DNA of 34,572 nt, from the NCBI GenBank assembly GCA_012729225.1, contig JAAYDO010000071.1, positions 1 through 34,572 of the forward strand, written 5' to 3'. The notes beneath the pieces were generated by a model that saw only the letters and a list, made by a program, of their open reading frames with translations, was not told where the DNA came from and did no database searches. This DNA comes from Bacteroidales bacterium. GTDB lineage: Bacteria > Bacteroidota > Bacteroidia > Bacteroidales > Bacteroidaceae. The translations under genes were made by a program, and so were the position numbers. Positions 1 to 8,475 of the stretch are shown one piece after another (position 1 is the stretch's first letter; each line of letters begins with the position of its first letter).

Positions 1-68
1 AAATTAGGTCGAGTAAATTAAAAGTAAAATAAATTTGCCATGAGGGTCGTTGGAAATAAAAAATTAAT

Positions 69-98
69 GGTCATTCGTGGGCATTCACGGGCATTTAT
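69..98. repeat. Three 10-bp tandem units in the leader of the first gene
   Basis: Three adjacent 10-bp units (GGTCATTCGT, GGGCATTCAC, GGGCATTTAT) lie about 70 bases upstream of the small membrane protein gene. They are imperfect and may be chance or a local slippage product. No function is visible. The rest of 1-156 is AT-rich and shows no gene. Confidence 0.45.
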
Positions 99-165
99 GT
101 TAAATATGAAAACATGTGATTTCCATGTAATGACCATGAATTTTCATAAATAATTATTGATGTGC

Positions 166-399
166 ATGAAGTTGTTTGTCATTACAGCGGTCATTAGTGT
201 GGCCTTGGTCATTGCGGGGTTCATCATCCCTCCTGTGGGCATCATCGACGGGTCGGTGCTGACGGCGGTGGGCGAGCTCTTGGCTTTCGGCGTGGTGGCG
301 CAGCTGCCGGAGGTGGTCGGGGCTGGGAGGAGCATCAGGGTGAGGAAGGGGGACTGCGAGGTGGAGGTGGAAAATAAAAGAGAGGGGCGGGTCGGGTGA
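166..399 (+). CDS. Small membrane protein of unknown function
   Basis: Encodes about 77 residues if started at the ATG at 166; an ATG at 160 and a TTG at 157 are in frame just upstream and cannot be excluded. The N-terminal half is strongly hydrophobic (about residues 3-22, then 28-45 with a gap), suggesting one or two membrane segments. The C-terminal third is charged (Arg, Lys, Glu) and probably cytoplasmic. The 3' half of the gene is much more G-rich than the surrounding DNA, which may reflect a foreign origin. The stop codon lies inside the stem-loop that forms the shared terminator. I do not recognise the family. Small hydrophobic proteins like this are common near phage-derived or amidase loci in Bacteroidales, but nothing else here supports a prophage. 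Confidence 0.55.
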   Translation: MKLFVITAVISVALVIAGFIIPPVGIIDGSVLTAVGELLAFGVVAQLPEVVGAGRSIRVRKGDCEVEVENKREGRVG

Positions 400-416
400 C
401 TCGCTCCTCTTTTTTG
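377..416. terminator. Bidirectional intrinsic terminator between convergent genes
   Basis: A 12-bp stem pairs 382-393 with 398-409 (two G-U wobbles in RNA) around a GGGT loop. T6 follows on the plus strand, and on the minus strand the stem is followed by a T-rich run (TCTTTTATTTT). It separates the plus-strand small membrane protein gene, whose TGA is at 397-399, from the minus-strand esterase ending at 433. Confidence 0.85.
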
Positions 417-432
417 TATGGCGGGGGATCTC

Positions 433-1320
<888 letters not shown>

Positions 1321-1455
1321 TTATTAAAGTGATTGGTATGTTTCTTTTGACGATGGTGGAGTGGGCAGGGTTTAAATTCCTGTTTGGAATGTATGCCCCG
1401 GTTTTGTCTTGCAGGCACGGGCTGTTCATGATGATTCGTCTCTGGCATGATGCAT

Positions 1456-2457
1456 TTATTTGTCGCCATGATCTCTGAAGTCAATGAGTTCAGAGATGAT
1501 TTCATCAAAATCGTCAGTAAGGGTCAGGCGAAGGTTTTTGTATTTGCCTGCCTTGATCATCTTCTGAAGGAAGGGGTAGATGGGCATCTCCTTGGTCCAG
1601 AACTTTTTGCCCAGGAAAACCATTGGACTTGCAAAGCCGAAAGATTCGTAGTGGTTCTGCACGGCGTCCTGAAAGATTTCCTGCATTGTGCCGGCACTGC
1701 CGGGGGAATAGATGATGCCACCAAAGGCTACAGTCAGGATGAGATCTTCTCGCTTGCTGTTTTCAAAGAATTTTGCGATATGGGTGGCGAAGGGAGCGGA
1801 GGGTTCATGGCCGTAGAGCCAAGTGGGGATGCCCAGACTCACATAGCCTTTTTCTTGTGGGAAGCGTTTCATCACTTTGAAGGACGAAGCCAGCCAGCCT
1901 TCATCTTTGAAGGATGGGGCTGCCTGCATCATATCTACTGCCTCGTTGGTTTCCTCATTTGTTCTTCCTGCCATCCAGGCTCCCAAGTGGGTGGCCTCCA
2001 TTGCCCCGGGGCCGCCGCCGCTGAGCATGAAGAAGCCTTTTTCGGTGAGTTGTTTGCTGAGCAGCGCAATTCTTCTATACATGGGATCGGTTCTGAGCAG
2101 TGCGTGGCCGCCCATTATGCCGATGCATAGGTGGGGGTCGTGCTCTTTGAAGAACTCATCCATAGCCATGTGGACACCGTGGTCGTGGAGTGTGCGTGCC
2201 AATGACTCCTCTACTGCTTTGGGCTGTTTTCCTGTGGCGATGAAATGCTTGTAAACTTTTGTGTCGAAGCATGTGTCAAAAGATTCAGGCTTGTCTGAAT
2301 CATACCCCTCATAGAGGTCTGTGGAATTGTAGAGTGATTTGCGGGTCACGCTATAGGGCACAGACTTGAAATACTCTACGGGCATTTGTGTGCCGGGCTG
2401 TGCATGGGCAGAGGTGGCTGTAAACAAAAAGATTGCTCCTAATGCTAATTGTTTCAT
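1456..2457 (-). CDS. LOG-family (TIGR00730-like) nucleotide-binding protein with apparent signal peptide
   Basis: A Rossmann-type LOG / 'lysine decarboxylase-like' protein. I place the start at 2457, giving 333 residues; a longer in-frame start at 2511 would add 18 residues encoded by the tandem repeat and is unlikely. LOG motifs are GGGPGAMEA (147-155) and PGSAGTMQE (252-260), the latter matching the family PGGxGTxxE phosphoribohydrolase site with Gly254 to Ser/Ala changes. Family members usually cleave cytokinin-type or AMP nucleotides in the cytoplasm. Here residues 1-19 form a textbook signal peptide ending Ala-His-Ala before Gln20, so the protein is predicted to be exported, which is unusual. 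About 90 residues with no family motif that I recognise separate the signal from the core. It lies 90 bases downstream of tamB and may be cotranscribed. Confidence 0.8.
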   Translation of the reverse strand: MKQLALGAIFLFTATSAHAQPGTQMPVEYFKSVPYSVTRKSLYNSTDLYEGYDSDKPESFDTCFDTKVYKHFIATGKQPKAVEESLARTLHDHGVHMAMDEFFKEHDPHLCIGIMGGHALLRTDPMYRRIALLSKQLTEKGFFMLSGGGPGAMEATHLGAWMAGRTNEETNEAVDMMQAAPSFKDEGWLASSFKVMKRFPQEKGYVSLGIPTWLYGHEPSAPFATHIAKFFENSKREDLILTVAFGGIIYSPGSAGTMQEIFQDAVQNHYESFGFASPMVFLGKKFWTKEMPIYPFLQKMIKAGKYKNLRLTLTDDFDEIISELIDFRDHGDK

Positions 2458-2493
2458 AAGACAGTCTTTTTTTGGGTGGTTTATGAAGGGGTT

Positions 2494-2559
2494 CATTCGA
2501 TTGTTGTTCAATTGTCATTCGATTGTTGTTCGATTGTTGTTCGATTGTCATTCGATTGT
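2494..2559. repeat. Six tandem 11-bp units spanning the tamB stop codon
   Basis: Read on the minus strand, six consecutive 11-bp units follow the form ACAATCGAAYR (units ACAATCGAATG or ACAATCGAACA, one with ACAATTG). The array covers the last three codons and TGA stop (2548-2550) of tamB and runs toward the LOG gene. Because 11 is not a multiple of 3, a change in copy number would move the frame after the stop but leave the first copy (Thr-Ile-Glu-stop) unchanged. Confidence 0.9.
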
Positions 2560-5500
2560 TTTTTTGACAACCTCATTCTCTTTTTTCTCCTTTTCCCTTT
2601 TCTTCATTCTCCTGCGGATGCTCTCAAAGTCGTGGCGCCAGGAGAGGCCCACGCCTTGTGTGTTGAGCGTTGCTTTGGTGAAGTAGCGGTCGTTGGTCAG
2701 ATTGTAGGCTTTCACATAGATGTTGCCTTGCCGGCTTAGTCGCCATTTCACCTCAAAGTCTCCTACAAAGCTGGAACGGTTGGTCATTGCGTTGTCTCTG
2801 TAGCCAAAGGCGCCGTTGATGAGGAGACGCTCGTTCATCAGATGTCCTTCAAGTGTGCCTTCCACATCTAAATCATCCCATCCCTTCTCGCCTGTGGTGA
2901 GAGACGAACCGATATTCCAGTTGCTTTCCTTTCCGACCACATTGCTCAGCATCTGATTGATCTGACCGCTTAGGGTGGAGGAGAGCAGGGAGTTCATGGC
3001 CTGTCCCGAATTTCCATTTCCATTGGCGCGTGCATACTCATTAGGATAGAAACGGCCAAGTCCCAAGAGGTAGATCATCTGTGTGTTCATCTCTTCCTCA
3101 GAGTTGATCATTGACTTGACCAACTGACGGGTTTCCTCATTCACATGAGGCATGTCCATGTCGAACTTGAAGTCCATGTTGCCCAGTTTTCCTGTGATGT
3201 CGAGAATGCAGATCACCTTTGCCTTATTGTTTTGGGAGAAGGCTGTTGTGAATGTCAAGTCGCTCAGGGGTACGGAATTGATGGTGTGGTGGCAAATCAG
3301 ATGGATATTTGCATCGAAGGGGTTTCCGTTGAACTCAACGAGCGAACCTGGCTGGATGGTCAGGTCTCTGAAGATGATGTCTTGGAGATACAGACGGTAA
3401 GAGCCCGAATTGATGCTGTAATTGCCAAACATCTGGAAAGTGCCCTTGTTATACCAGCGTGCTGTCAGCTTGGCATTGCCAAAGGTGCGCATGTATCCAT
3501 CCTCCAGATTGTCCATGCGTAGCTTCACCTCGCAGTCGGGGGTGAGGTTGATGTCAAAGTTGATGAAGATGTCGCTGCTGTAGTTCTTTCTTGCCTCGTT
3601 CACGATGGTGAGCGAATCTTTCTCCACTGGCTGGTCGTCATCCATCTCATACTGAAGGGCTTTTGGATTGAATGTGAGCAGTGAGTCGCGGTCTCGGAAT
3701 TCGATGAAAGAGCTTCCTGTGATGGCGTCGGGGGTGGCTGCGTCGTAGGCAAAGACTGAGCCTTGGGTGGGGGTGACACTGGCATTCACATAGAGTGGGT
3801 GTCCGTCTGAGCCGTCAATTGTCAGGTTGCCATCGGCAAACACCGTGGCCAGGAACTTGTCGCTGTTGAAGTTCTTCTCGTCGTAGGCCAGCAGCTGATG
3901 CAGGTCTACCTGGAAATGATAAGAAAAGTTCTTCATGTTGCGGTGGGTCACCCGGCCATTCAGTAAGGATTGATTGCCAAATCTGTCATAGATATTGATG
4001 TTGCTGAAGTCGAAGAGGTGATTGCGCATGCGGATTGTGTCGCCCTCGATGTGGTAGGGTACATTTGTGGCACGCAACCTCATGTTCATATTGGGCACTG
4101 CGTCTGCAAGTATATTCACATTGTTGAATGGGCCGACAATCTGGATGGGGCCAGTGATGGATCCTGATATTTCCTTAAACACACTCTTCAGGAAACCGTG
4201 AATGAAACTTGCATTCGTATTGTGGGTGTTCACATTCAGCCGCATGTCATTTTTGGCAGGTGACACCCATCCCTTCACGGTGGTGATGCCTGTCACATTG
4301 CGTTCTCTGCCTGAAAGCCCATCTTGTGCCTTGTAGAGATCCACCATGCGTCCGTCTAACGAGATGCCATCTATTGTCTTGTCCCAATGTGCTGTGATAT
4401 GGGCATCACCCAGTGAGCCCTCTTGGATTGTGAGGTTTTTAACAGTGAGGTCTGCTCTCACGTCAGGCACGCCTGCTCCCATCACATTGTTCACCACAGC
4501 ACGTCCTGAAGCCTTTCCTGCAAAACGTACTACATTGAAGTTTGCCAATGAGAGGAAATATTTGATTTCAAGATTGTTTAGCGAAGCAACCAGTGAATCA
4601 GTGGGCAGGTTTGAGGCCTTGCCATCAATGGCGAGATAACTGTTCACATTGTTATTGGATAGTTTCACATGATGGCATTCGATGCTCTCTTTGTAGAGCG
4701 TGATGTTGGCAGGTGATATGGTCCACGTGGTATCGTTGATCAGGGCGTTTGACTTTCTGAGTGTGATGGATGTCTTCGTGCTGCCCAGTGAGTCGCTCAG
4801 CTGAACGATGGGCAGCAGCTGAATCATCACGTTGTTGCGCCCTGTTGTGTTGATGTAGAGGTCGCTCACGATTTTGTTTTGGTGCACATCTGCCATCACA
4901 TCCACACGTGCATTCATGTTGGGTTCGTCATCCTCGGTGCTTTCCTTGCTGGTCGAGGCAATGGCATGCACATTCATGTTGTCGCTTGTGGAGTTGCATG
5001 CCACAGCAATATCGTTGTACGGTTCTCCATTGTAAGTGATGAGGGGGGCGTCTAATTGGAAAGACATCTTTTCTATTGAGGCGTCCAAGTCACCGAAGAT
5101 GCGCAGAGGCTTGTCGATGCTAAAGTCGGCCTCTGTAAAGTGGTGCAGGATGGGATGGTCTGTTATGGTGAGGTCATAGGAGAACTTTGCTTTCTCCATG
5201 GCATGATGGTCTCCTTTTGATTTAAATATGATGGGTAGGTGGTGGGACATCTGATGGATGAAGCTATTTGATATGTCTGCCAGCGATGTCTGACCTTGGA
5301 TGTTTCCGGAAAGGAAATCGCTGTTCACAGTGTAACGGCTTTCTCCATCGTTGAGTTTCTCTGCATGAAATGCAAAGCCTTTCAGATGGAACCTTTCTTC
5401 AGGTGTCATTAGATTTACATCTTCCAAGACTGCTTCTCCATAGAGATGGTTGAAATCCTGCCCATGCAGATTCACATTTATGTTCATCGTGAGGTTCTCA

Positions 5501-7092
5501 TTCTCATGGTTATTGATCAAATGAAGCGCATGAGGCCTGAACTCGGAAAGGAGTAGGTTTAGGTCGATGCCTTTGGCGGGAGCGTCAGTCAAGGCAAAGG
5601 CGGCGTCTGCTTTTATGTTTTCGTCGTCGATACTTGCTGTGCCCTCCATCTCTTGCGTGTTGCTGCGAGCCTCCAGTCGGATGTTTTGATATTTGTAGCC
5701 CTTGTAGTACAGACTATGCACATCTCCTTCCACTCTTCCTGTGGGGAATGGCTTGAGCTGAGAGGTGTTGATGGCAAAGTCCAGATGGAACGATGTTGTT
5801 CCTATTGTCTCATCATTCACCAGTTTTCCTATGTTGATGCTGTCACCTTCCAGTGTTCCTGAGAGCAAATGGGTCTTGTCATAGGAGAGGTCGTAAGATG
5901 CTTTGCCCACATCGGTGATAATATCTCCATTTGATTCCACCATGCCGTCTGCATCGTAGTCCACCATGCCCTGAAACCTCAGTTCCCTGGTGAGTTCCAA
6001 CAGATGGGAGTCTTTTTCTTGGGGGGCAAAAGCTGTCACCCATGTGTGCATCTCATCATTTGAGATGTGGAGAGTCTGTATTTGTGTGTGCAGGTGTCGC
6101 CTCTCTTTATCGAGAGGATTTTCTATTTGGGCAATGGCTCGTAGTCGGATGCTGTTGTCTTCAGTGGAGAGTTGAAGGTCTTTGATCTCAATCTTCTTCT
6201 CGTTGCCCTCTGCATGCACGTTCAGTTCTATCTGAGTGTGGATGTGGGCTAATTGGGACGACACAAAAGCAAGGTCGCTTGGAGTGATGATTCCTTGGAT
6301 TGGAGTGGAGTGGAGCACAAAAGCCTTTCTCTTCTCATAAAGTCCATAATCAACAGAGAGTGTGTCAAAAGATATGTGAGAGTGGGAGAGTGATATGTCA
6401 AAGTCGGAGAGTGTAGCCTTTTGATGATTGGCTATAAGCTTGAGCTTTGTGTCATGAATGCTTAAACCTGAATGGAGTTCCTTTGCCTGCATTCTACGTA
6501 TGTCCACATTGATGGAGTCGTCGGTCAGGGTGCGCAAGATCATGTTTATGCCACAGTCGCGTAGATTCAGATGGGTTGGTTCAAGTTTGCCTGGATGCAG
6601 AACTTCAGACTTGATGCCCCAAGTCACATCTGCATGCCTCATGATGAACGATCCCACTCTCATGTCTAATGGCTTAGGTTCTTTCTTTTCTTCTTGAGAA
6701 AGAGCATCTATGATAAACTGAAAGTTGGGTTTGCTGTCAGGTGTGTCCTTGTAGAGTGTGGCTTTGACTCCAAACAGTTGGGCAGTACCAATATTGATCT
6801 GATCTGTCAGAAGAGAAAACAAATTGATGCTGGCTGACATTCGGGCAATGCTGGCTATCTTTGGTCCTTCTGGTTCATAAATGGCAACGTCATTGATAAT
6901 GATTCTGTTGAGGAAACCGAGATTCACACTTCCGATTTCCACCTTTGAGTGTAGATGGTCTGAAAGAATGTTGGCTGTCCAGTTTGCCAAAGTTCTCTGC
7001 ATGAATGGCAAACTGAATAGTAGCACAATCGCTGCATAGATTGCAATGATTGTGCCTACTATGTTTAGTAATATTTTCTCAATCCTTTTCAA
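2548..7092 (-). CDS. tamB: TamB-like translocation and assembly module / AsmA-type giant envelope protein
   Basis: A 1514-residue protein with a single N-terminal membrane anchor (about residues 7-29) and a very long repetitive beta-rich body. The C-terminal 350-400 residues carry the TamB/DUF490 domain (regions such as [10 protein letters not shown] and the following GKLGNMDF segment), ending in a charged Lys/Arg-rich tail. Relatives are periplasm-spanning beta-taco proteins that work with an Omp85 partner and move phospholipid or help outer membrane protein insertion. The start overlaps the 3' end of ribH by 14 bases, so the two are translationally linked. No Omp85/TamA gene is in the window. 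Length is typical for Bacteroidales homologs. No internal stop or frameshift was seen. Confidence 0.93.
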   Translation of the reverse strand: MKRIEKILLNIVGTIIAIYAAIVLLFSLPFMQRTLANWTANILSDHLHSKVEIGSVNLGFLNRIIINDVAIYEPEGPKIASIARMSASINLFSLLTDQINIGTAQLFGVKATLYKDTPDSKPNFQFIIDALSQEEKKEPKPLDMRVGSFIMRHADVTWGIKSEVLHPGKLEPTHLNLRDCGINMILRTLTDDSINVDIRRMQAKELHSGLSIHDTKLKLIANHQKATLSDFDISLSHSHISFDTLSVDYGLYEKRKAFVLHSTPIQGIITPSDLAFVSSQLAHIHTQIELNVHAEGNEKKIEIKDLQLSTEDNSIRLRAIAQIENPLDKERRHLHTQIQTLHISNDEMHTWVTAFAPQEKDSHLLELTRELRFQGMVDYDADGMVESNGDIITDVGKASYDLSYDKTHLLSGTLEGDSINIGKLVNDETIGTTSFHLDFAINTSQLKPFPTGRVEGDVHSLYYKGYKYQNIRLEARSNTQEMEGTASIDDENIKADAAFALTDAPAKGIDLNLLLSEFRPHALHLINNHENENLTMNINVNLHGQDFNHLYGEAVLEDVNLMTPEERFHLKGFAFHAEKLNDGESRYTVNSDFLSGNIQGQTSLADISNSFIHQMSHHLPIIFKSKGDHHAMEKAKFSYDLTITDHPILHHFTEADFSIDKPLRIFGDLDASIEKMSFQLDAPLITYNGEPYNDIAVACNSTSDNMNVHAIASTSKESTEDDEPNMNARVDVMADVHQNKIVSDLYINTTGRNNVMIQLLPIVQLSDSLGSTKTSITLRKSNALINDTTWTISPANITLYKESIECHHVKLSNNNVNSYLAIDGKASNLPTDSLVASLNNLEIKYFLSLANFNVVRFAGKASGRAVVNNVMGAGVPDVRADLTVKNLTIQEGSLGDAHITAHWDKTIDGISLDGRMVDLYKAQDGLSGRERNVTGITTVKGWVSPAKNDMRLNVNTHNTNASFIHGFLKSVFKEISGSITGPIQIVGPFNNVNILADAVPNMNMRLRATNVPYHIEGDTIRMRNHLFDFSNINIYDRFGNQSLLNGRVTHRNMKNFSYHFQVDLHQLLAYDEKNFNSDKFLATVFADGNLTIDGSDGHPLYVNASVTPTQGSVFAYDAATPDAITGSSFIEFRDRDSLLTFNPKALQYEMDDDQPVEKDSLTIVNEARKNYSSDIFINFDINLTPDCEVKLRMDNLEDGYMRTFGNAKLTARWYNKGTFQMFGNYSINSGSYRLYLQDIIFRDLTIQPGSLVEFNGNPFDANIHLICHHTINSVPLSDLTFTTAFSQNNKAKVICILDITGKLGNMDFKFDMDMPHVNEETRQLVKSMINSEEEMNTQMIYLLGLGRFYPNEYARANGNGNSGQAMNSLLSSTLSGQINQMLSNVVGKESNWNIGSSLTTGEKGWDDLDVEGTLEGHLMNERLLINGAFGYRDNAMTNRSSFVGDFEVKWRLSRQGNIYVKAYNLTNDRYFTKATLNTQGVGLSWRHDFESIRRRMKKREKEKKENEVVKKTIE

Positions 7093-7573
7093 TCTTTCTT
7101 CTGAAGTCTGCCATCTTAATGGCTGTCACTGCACACTCGTCGCCTTTGTTGCCCATCTTGCCACCGGCACGTTCCTCCGCTTGCTGCATGTCGAGGGTTG
7201 TGATGAGACCATAGATGACAGGGGTGTCTTGAATGACATTAAGACGGGTTAATCCGTAGGTTACTCCTTGACAAATATAGCGGTCGTGGGGTGTGTCTCC
7301 TCGGATTACGCATCCCAATGCAATGACTGCATCAAAGTTCTTCTTAACCATCTGGGCTGTGCCATATACGAGTTCAAAACTGCCAGGAACTGTCATCACT
7401 TCAATGTCTTCAGGAAACACTCCATTCTTCATCAATGTCTGCTGAGCTCCATTTAGAAGGGCCGCAGTGATGTTTTCATTCCATTCTGCTACCACAATGC
7501 CTACCTTCATGCCAGTGGCATCAGGCACCGAATTGATGTCATAATCAGAGAGGTTGTGATTTTTTGTTGCCAT
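7079..7573 (-). CDS. ribH: 6,7-dimethyl-8-ribityllumazine synthase
   Basis: A 164-residue cytoplasmic enzyme that condenses 3,4-dihydroxy-2-butanone 4-phosphate with 5-amino-6-ribitylamino-uracil in the penultimate step of riboflavin synthesis; relatives assemble as pentamers or icosahedral shells. Visible family motifs are AEWN (29-32) for substrate ring stacking, VPGSFE (62-67), the phosphate-binding [11 protein letters not shown] (87-97) with the general acid-base His96, and AGGKMGNKG (136-144). Full length for the family. Its 3' end overlaps the tamB start. The TPR gene lies 138 bases upstream, separated by two hairpins. No FMN riboswitch is apparent in that gap, which is too short for one. 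Confidence 0.96.
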   Translation of the reverse strand: MATKNHNLSDYDINSVPDATGMKVGIVVAEWNENITAALLNGAQQTLMKNGVFPEDIEVMTVPGSFELVYGTAQMVKKNFDAVIALGCVIRGDTPHDRYICQGVTYGLTRLNVIQDTPVIYGLITTLDMQQAEERAGGKMGNKGDECAVTAIKMADFRRKIEKD

Positions 7574-7613
7574 AGTCTTATTTATTTATATAAAGAATGT
7601 TTTGTTTCCCTCA

Positions 7614-7633
7614 TGTAAAAAGACTCTTTTACA
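7614..7633 (-). other. Small hairpin in ribH leader
   Basis: TGTAAAA (7614-7620) pairs perfectly with TTTTACA (7627-7633) around a 6-nt loop, 41 bases ahead of the ribH start. It may be a processing or translation-modulating hairpin, or the remains of a terminator. Weak A/T-rich stem. Confidence 0.35.
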
Positions 7634-7645
7634 GTGAGACTAAAA

Positions 7646-7694
7646 ATGAGAAATTAGGAATTGAATGTTTTGGCCTCAATCCCTAATTCCTCAT
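7646..7694 (-). terminator. Strong inverted repeat followed by T5, between TPR gene and ribH
   Basis: Two 19-nt arms (7646-7664 and 7676-7694) pair as ATGAG, AATTAGG, ATTGA with two internal A-C mismatches and an 11-nt loop. On the minus strand the stem is followed by TTTTT. It starts 18 bases after the TPR gene stop. It is a likely intrinsic terminator or attenuator that reduces readthrough into ribH-tamB. Confidence 0.65.
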
Positions 7695-7711
7695 TCCTTG
7701 ATGTTTTGAAA

Positions 7712-8392
7712 TCACTTAGTGGCTCTTTCGATGTACATGTCAATCTGCTGAGCGATGGCACTACGGAAATACTGGTCCTTGATTTTGTTGTAGAGTGTCA
7801 CAGCCTTGTCGTTCTGACCGAGTGATTCATACACTTCGCCAGCCTGAAGAAGACATATTGGGCTGATGGCGTCATTGTCTGCCTCTTCAGCAGCCTTCAC
7901 TAAGGTTTTCGCGCCCTTTTCCTTGTCGCCTTTTTGCACGTAGAGGTTACCCAATGCTGCTATTGCTGATGGAGAGATCATCTCGTCATCTTGAGCAGAG
8001 AAACCTTCCAGCATCTTGACAGCCTCGTCAGTCTTGTCTGTCTTGGCATATGCAAGACCGGCATACAACTTAGCAAGATTTGCAGTCTCAGTGCCGCTGT
8101 ATTCGTCCATGATTTTGAGGAAGCCCTTCACATTACCCTCTCCATTGAGTGCAATGTCATACTGTTGCTGGGCAAATGCTGTCTGTGCGCCAGCGATAGC
8201 CTTCTGTGCTTCAACTTCGCGCCCCTGCATGTAGTGTTTGTAGATGTAGAAACCAACTACGACAACCACTGCTATTCCAAGTACGACAGCAATTTTCTTC
8301 CAATTCTTTTCGATGAACGCCTCACTCTTGCTGAGCTGCACGTCAAGTGCTATTGGCTCATCATTTTTTTCTTGATGTTTGTTCTTTGACAT
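7712..8392 (-). CDS. Membrane-anchored TPR protein (YfgM-like)
   Basis: A 226-residue protein with a short charged N-terminus (about 1-30), one membrane segment (about 33-51), then helical tetratricopeptide repeats through the C-terminus (recognisable pairs near 95-125, 140-165 and 180-210, for example AGLAYAKTDKTDEAVKMLEG and AGEVYESLGQNDKAVTLY). The lack of a cleavable signal means an N-in, C-periplasmic topology. This matches YfgM / ancillary SecYEG-type TPR proteins, which act as periplasmic chaperone adaptors; the exact partner is inferred. A good Bacteroidetes promoter lies just upstream (8427-8456). Downstream is ribH. Confidence 0.85.
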   Translation of the reverse strand: MSKNKHQEKNDEPIALDVQLSKSEAFIEKNWKKIAVVLGIAVVVVVGFYIYKHYMQGREVEAQKAIAGAQTAFAQQQYDIALNGEGNVKGFLKIMDEYSGTETANLAKLYAGLAYAKTDKTDEAVKMLEGFSAQDDEMISPSAIAALGNLYVQKGDKEKGAKTLVKAAEEADNDAISPICLLQAGEVYESLGQNDKAVTLYNKIKDQYFRSAIAQQIDMYIERATK

Positions 8393-8426
8393 GATATATT
8401 ATTTTTTATTTTATTCAAAATACATG

Positions 8427-8456
8427 CAAAATTACAACATTTTCTTGAATAACAAA
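8427..8456 (-). promoter_or_regulatory. Promoter of TPR gene
   Basis: On the minus strand, TTTG (8453-8456), 18 bases, then TAATTTTG (8427-8434): full match to the Bacteroidetes primary sigma consensus, except a slightly short spacer. It lies 35 bases upstream of the TPR start. Confidence 0.65.
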
Positions 8457-8475
8457 GCCTTTGTCAGGAAAATAT

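Noticed and set aside
1447-2130. 227-codon plus-strand frame opposite the LOG gene
   Set aside because: Antisense shadow of a well supported coding gene; composition follows from the codon use of the other strand.
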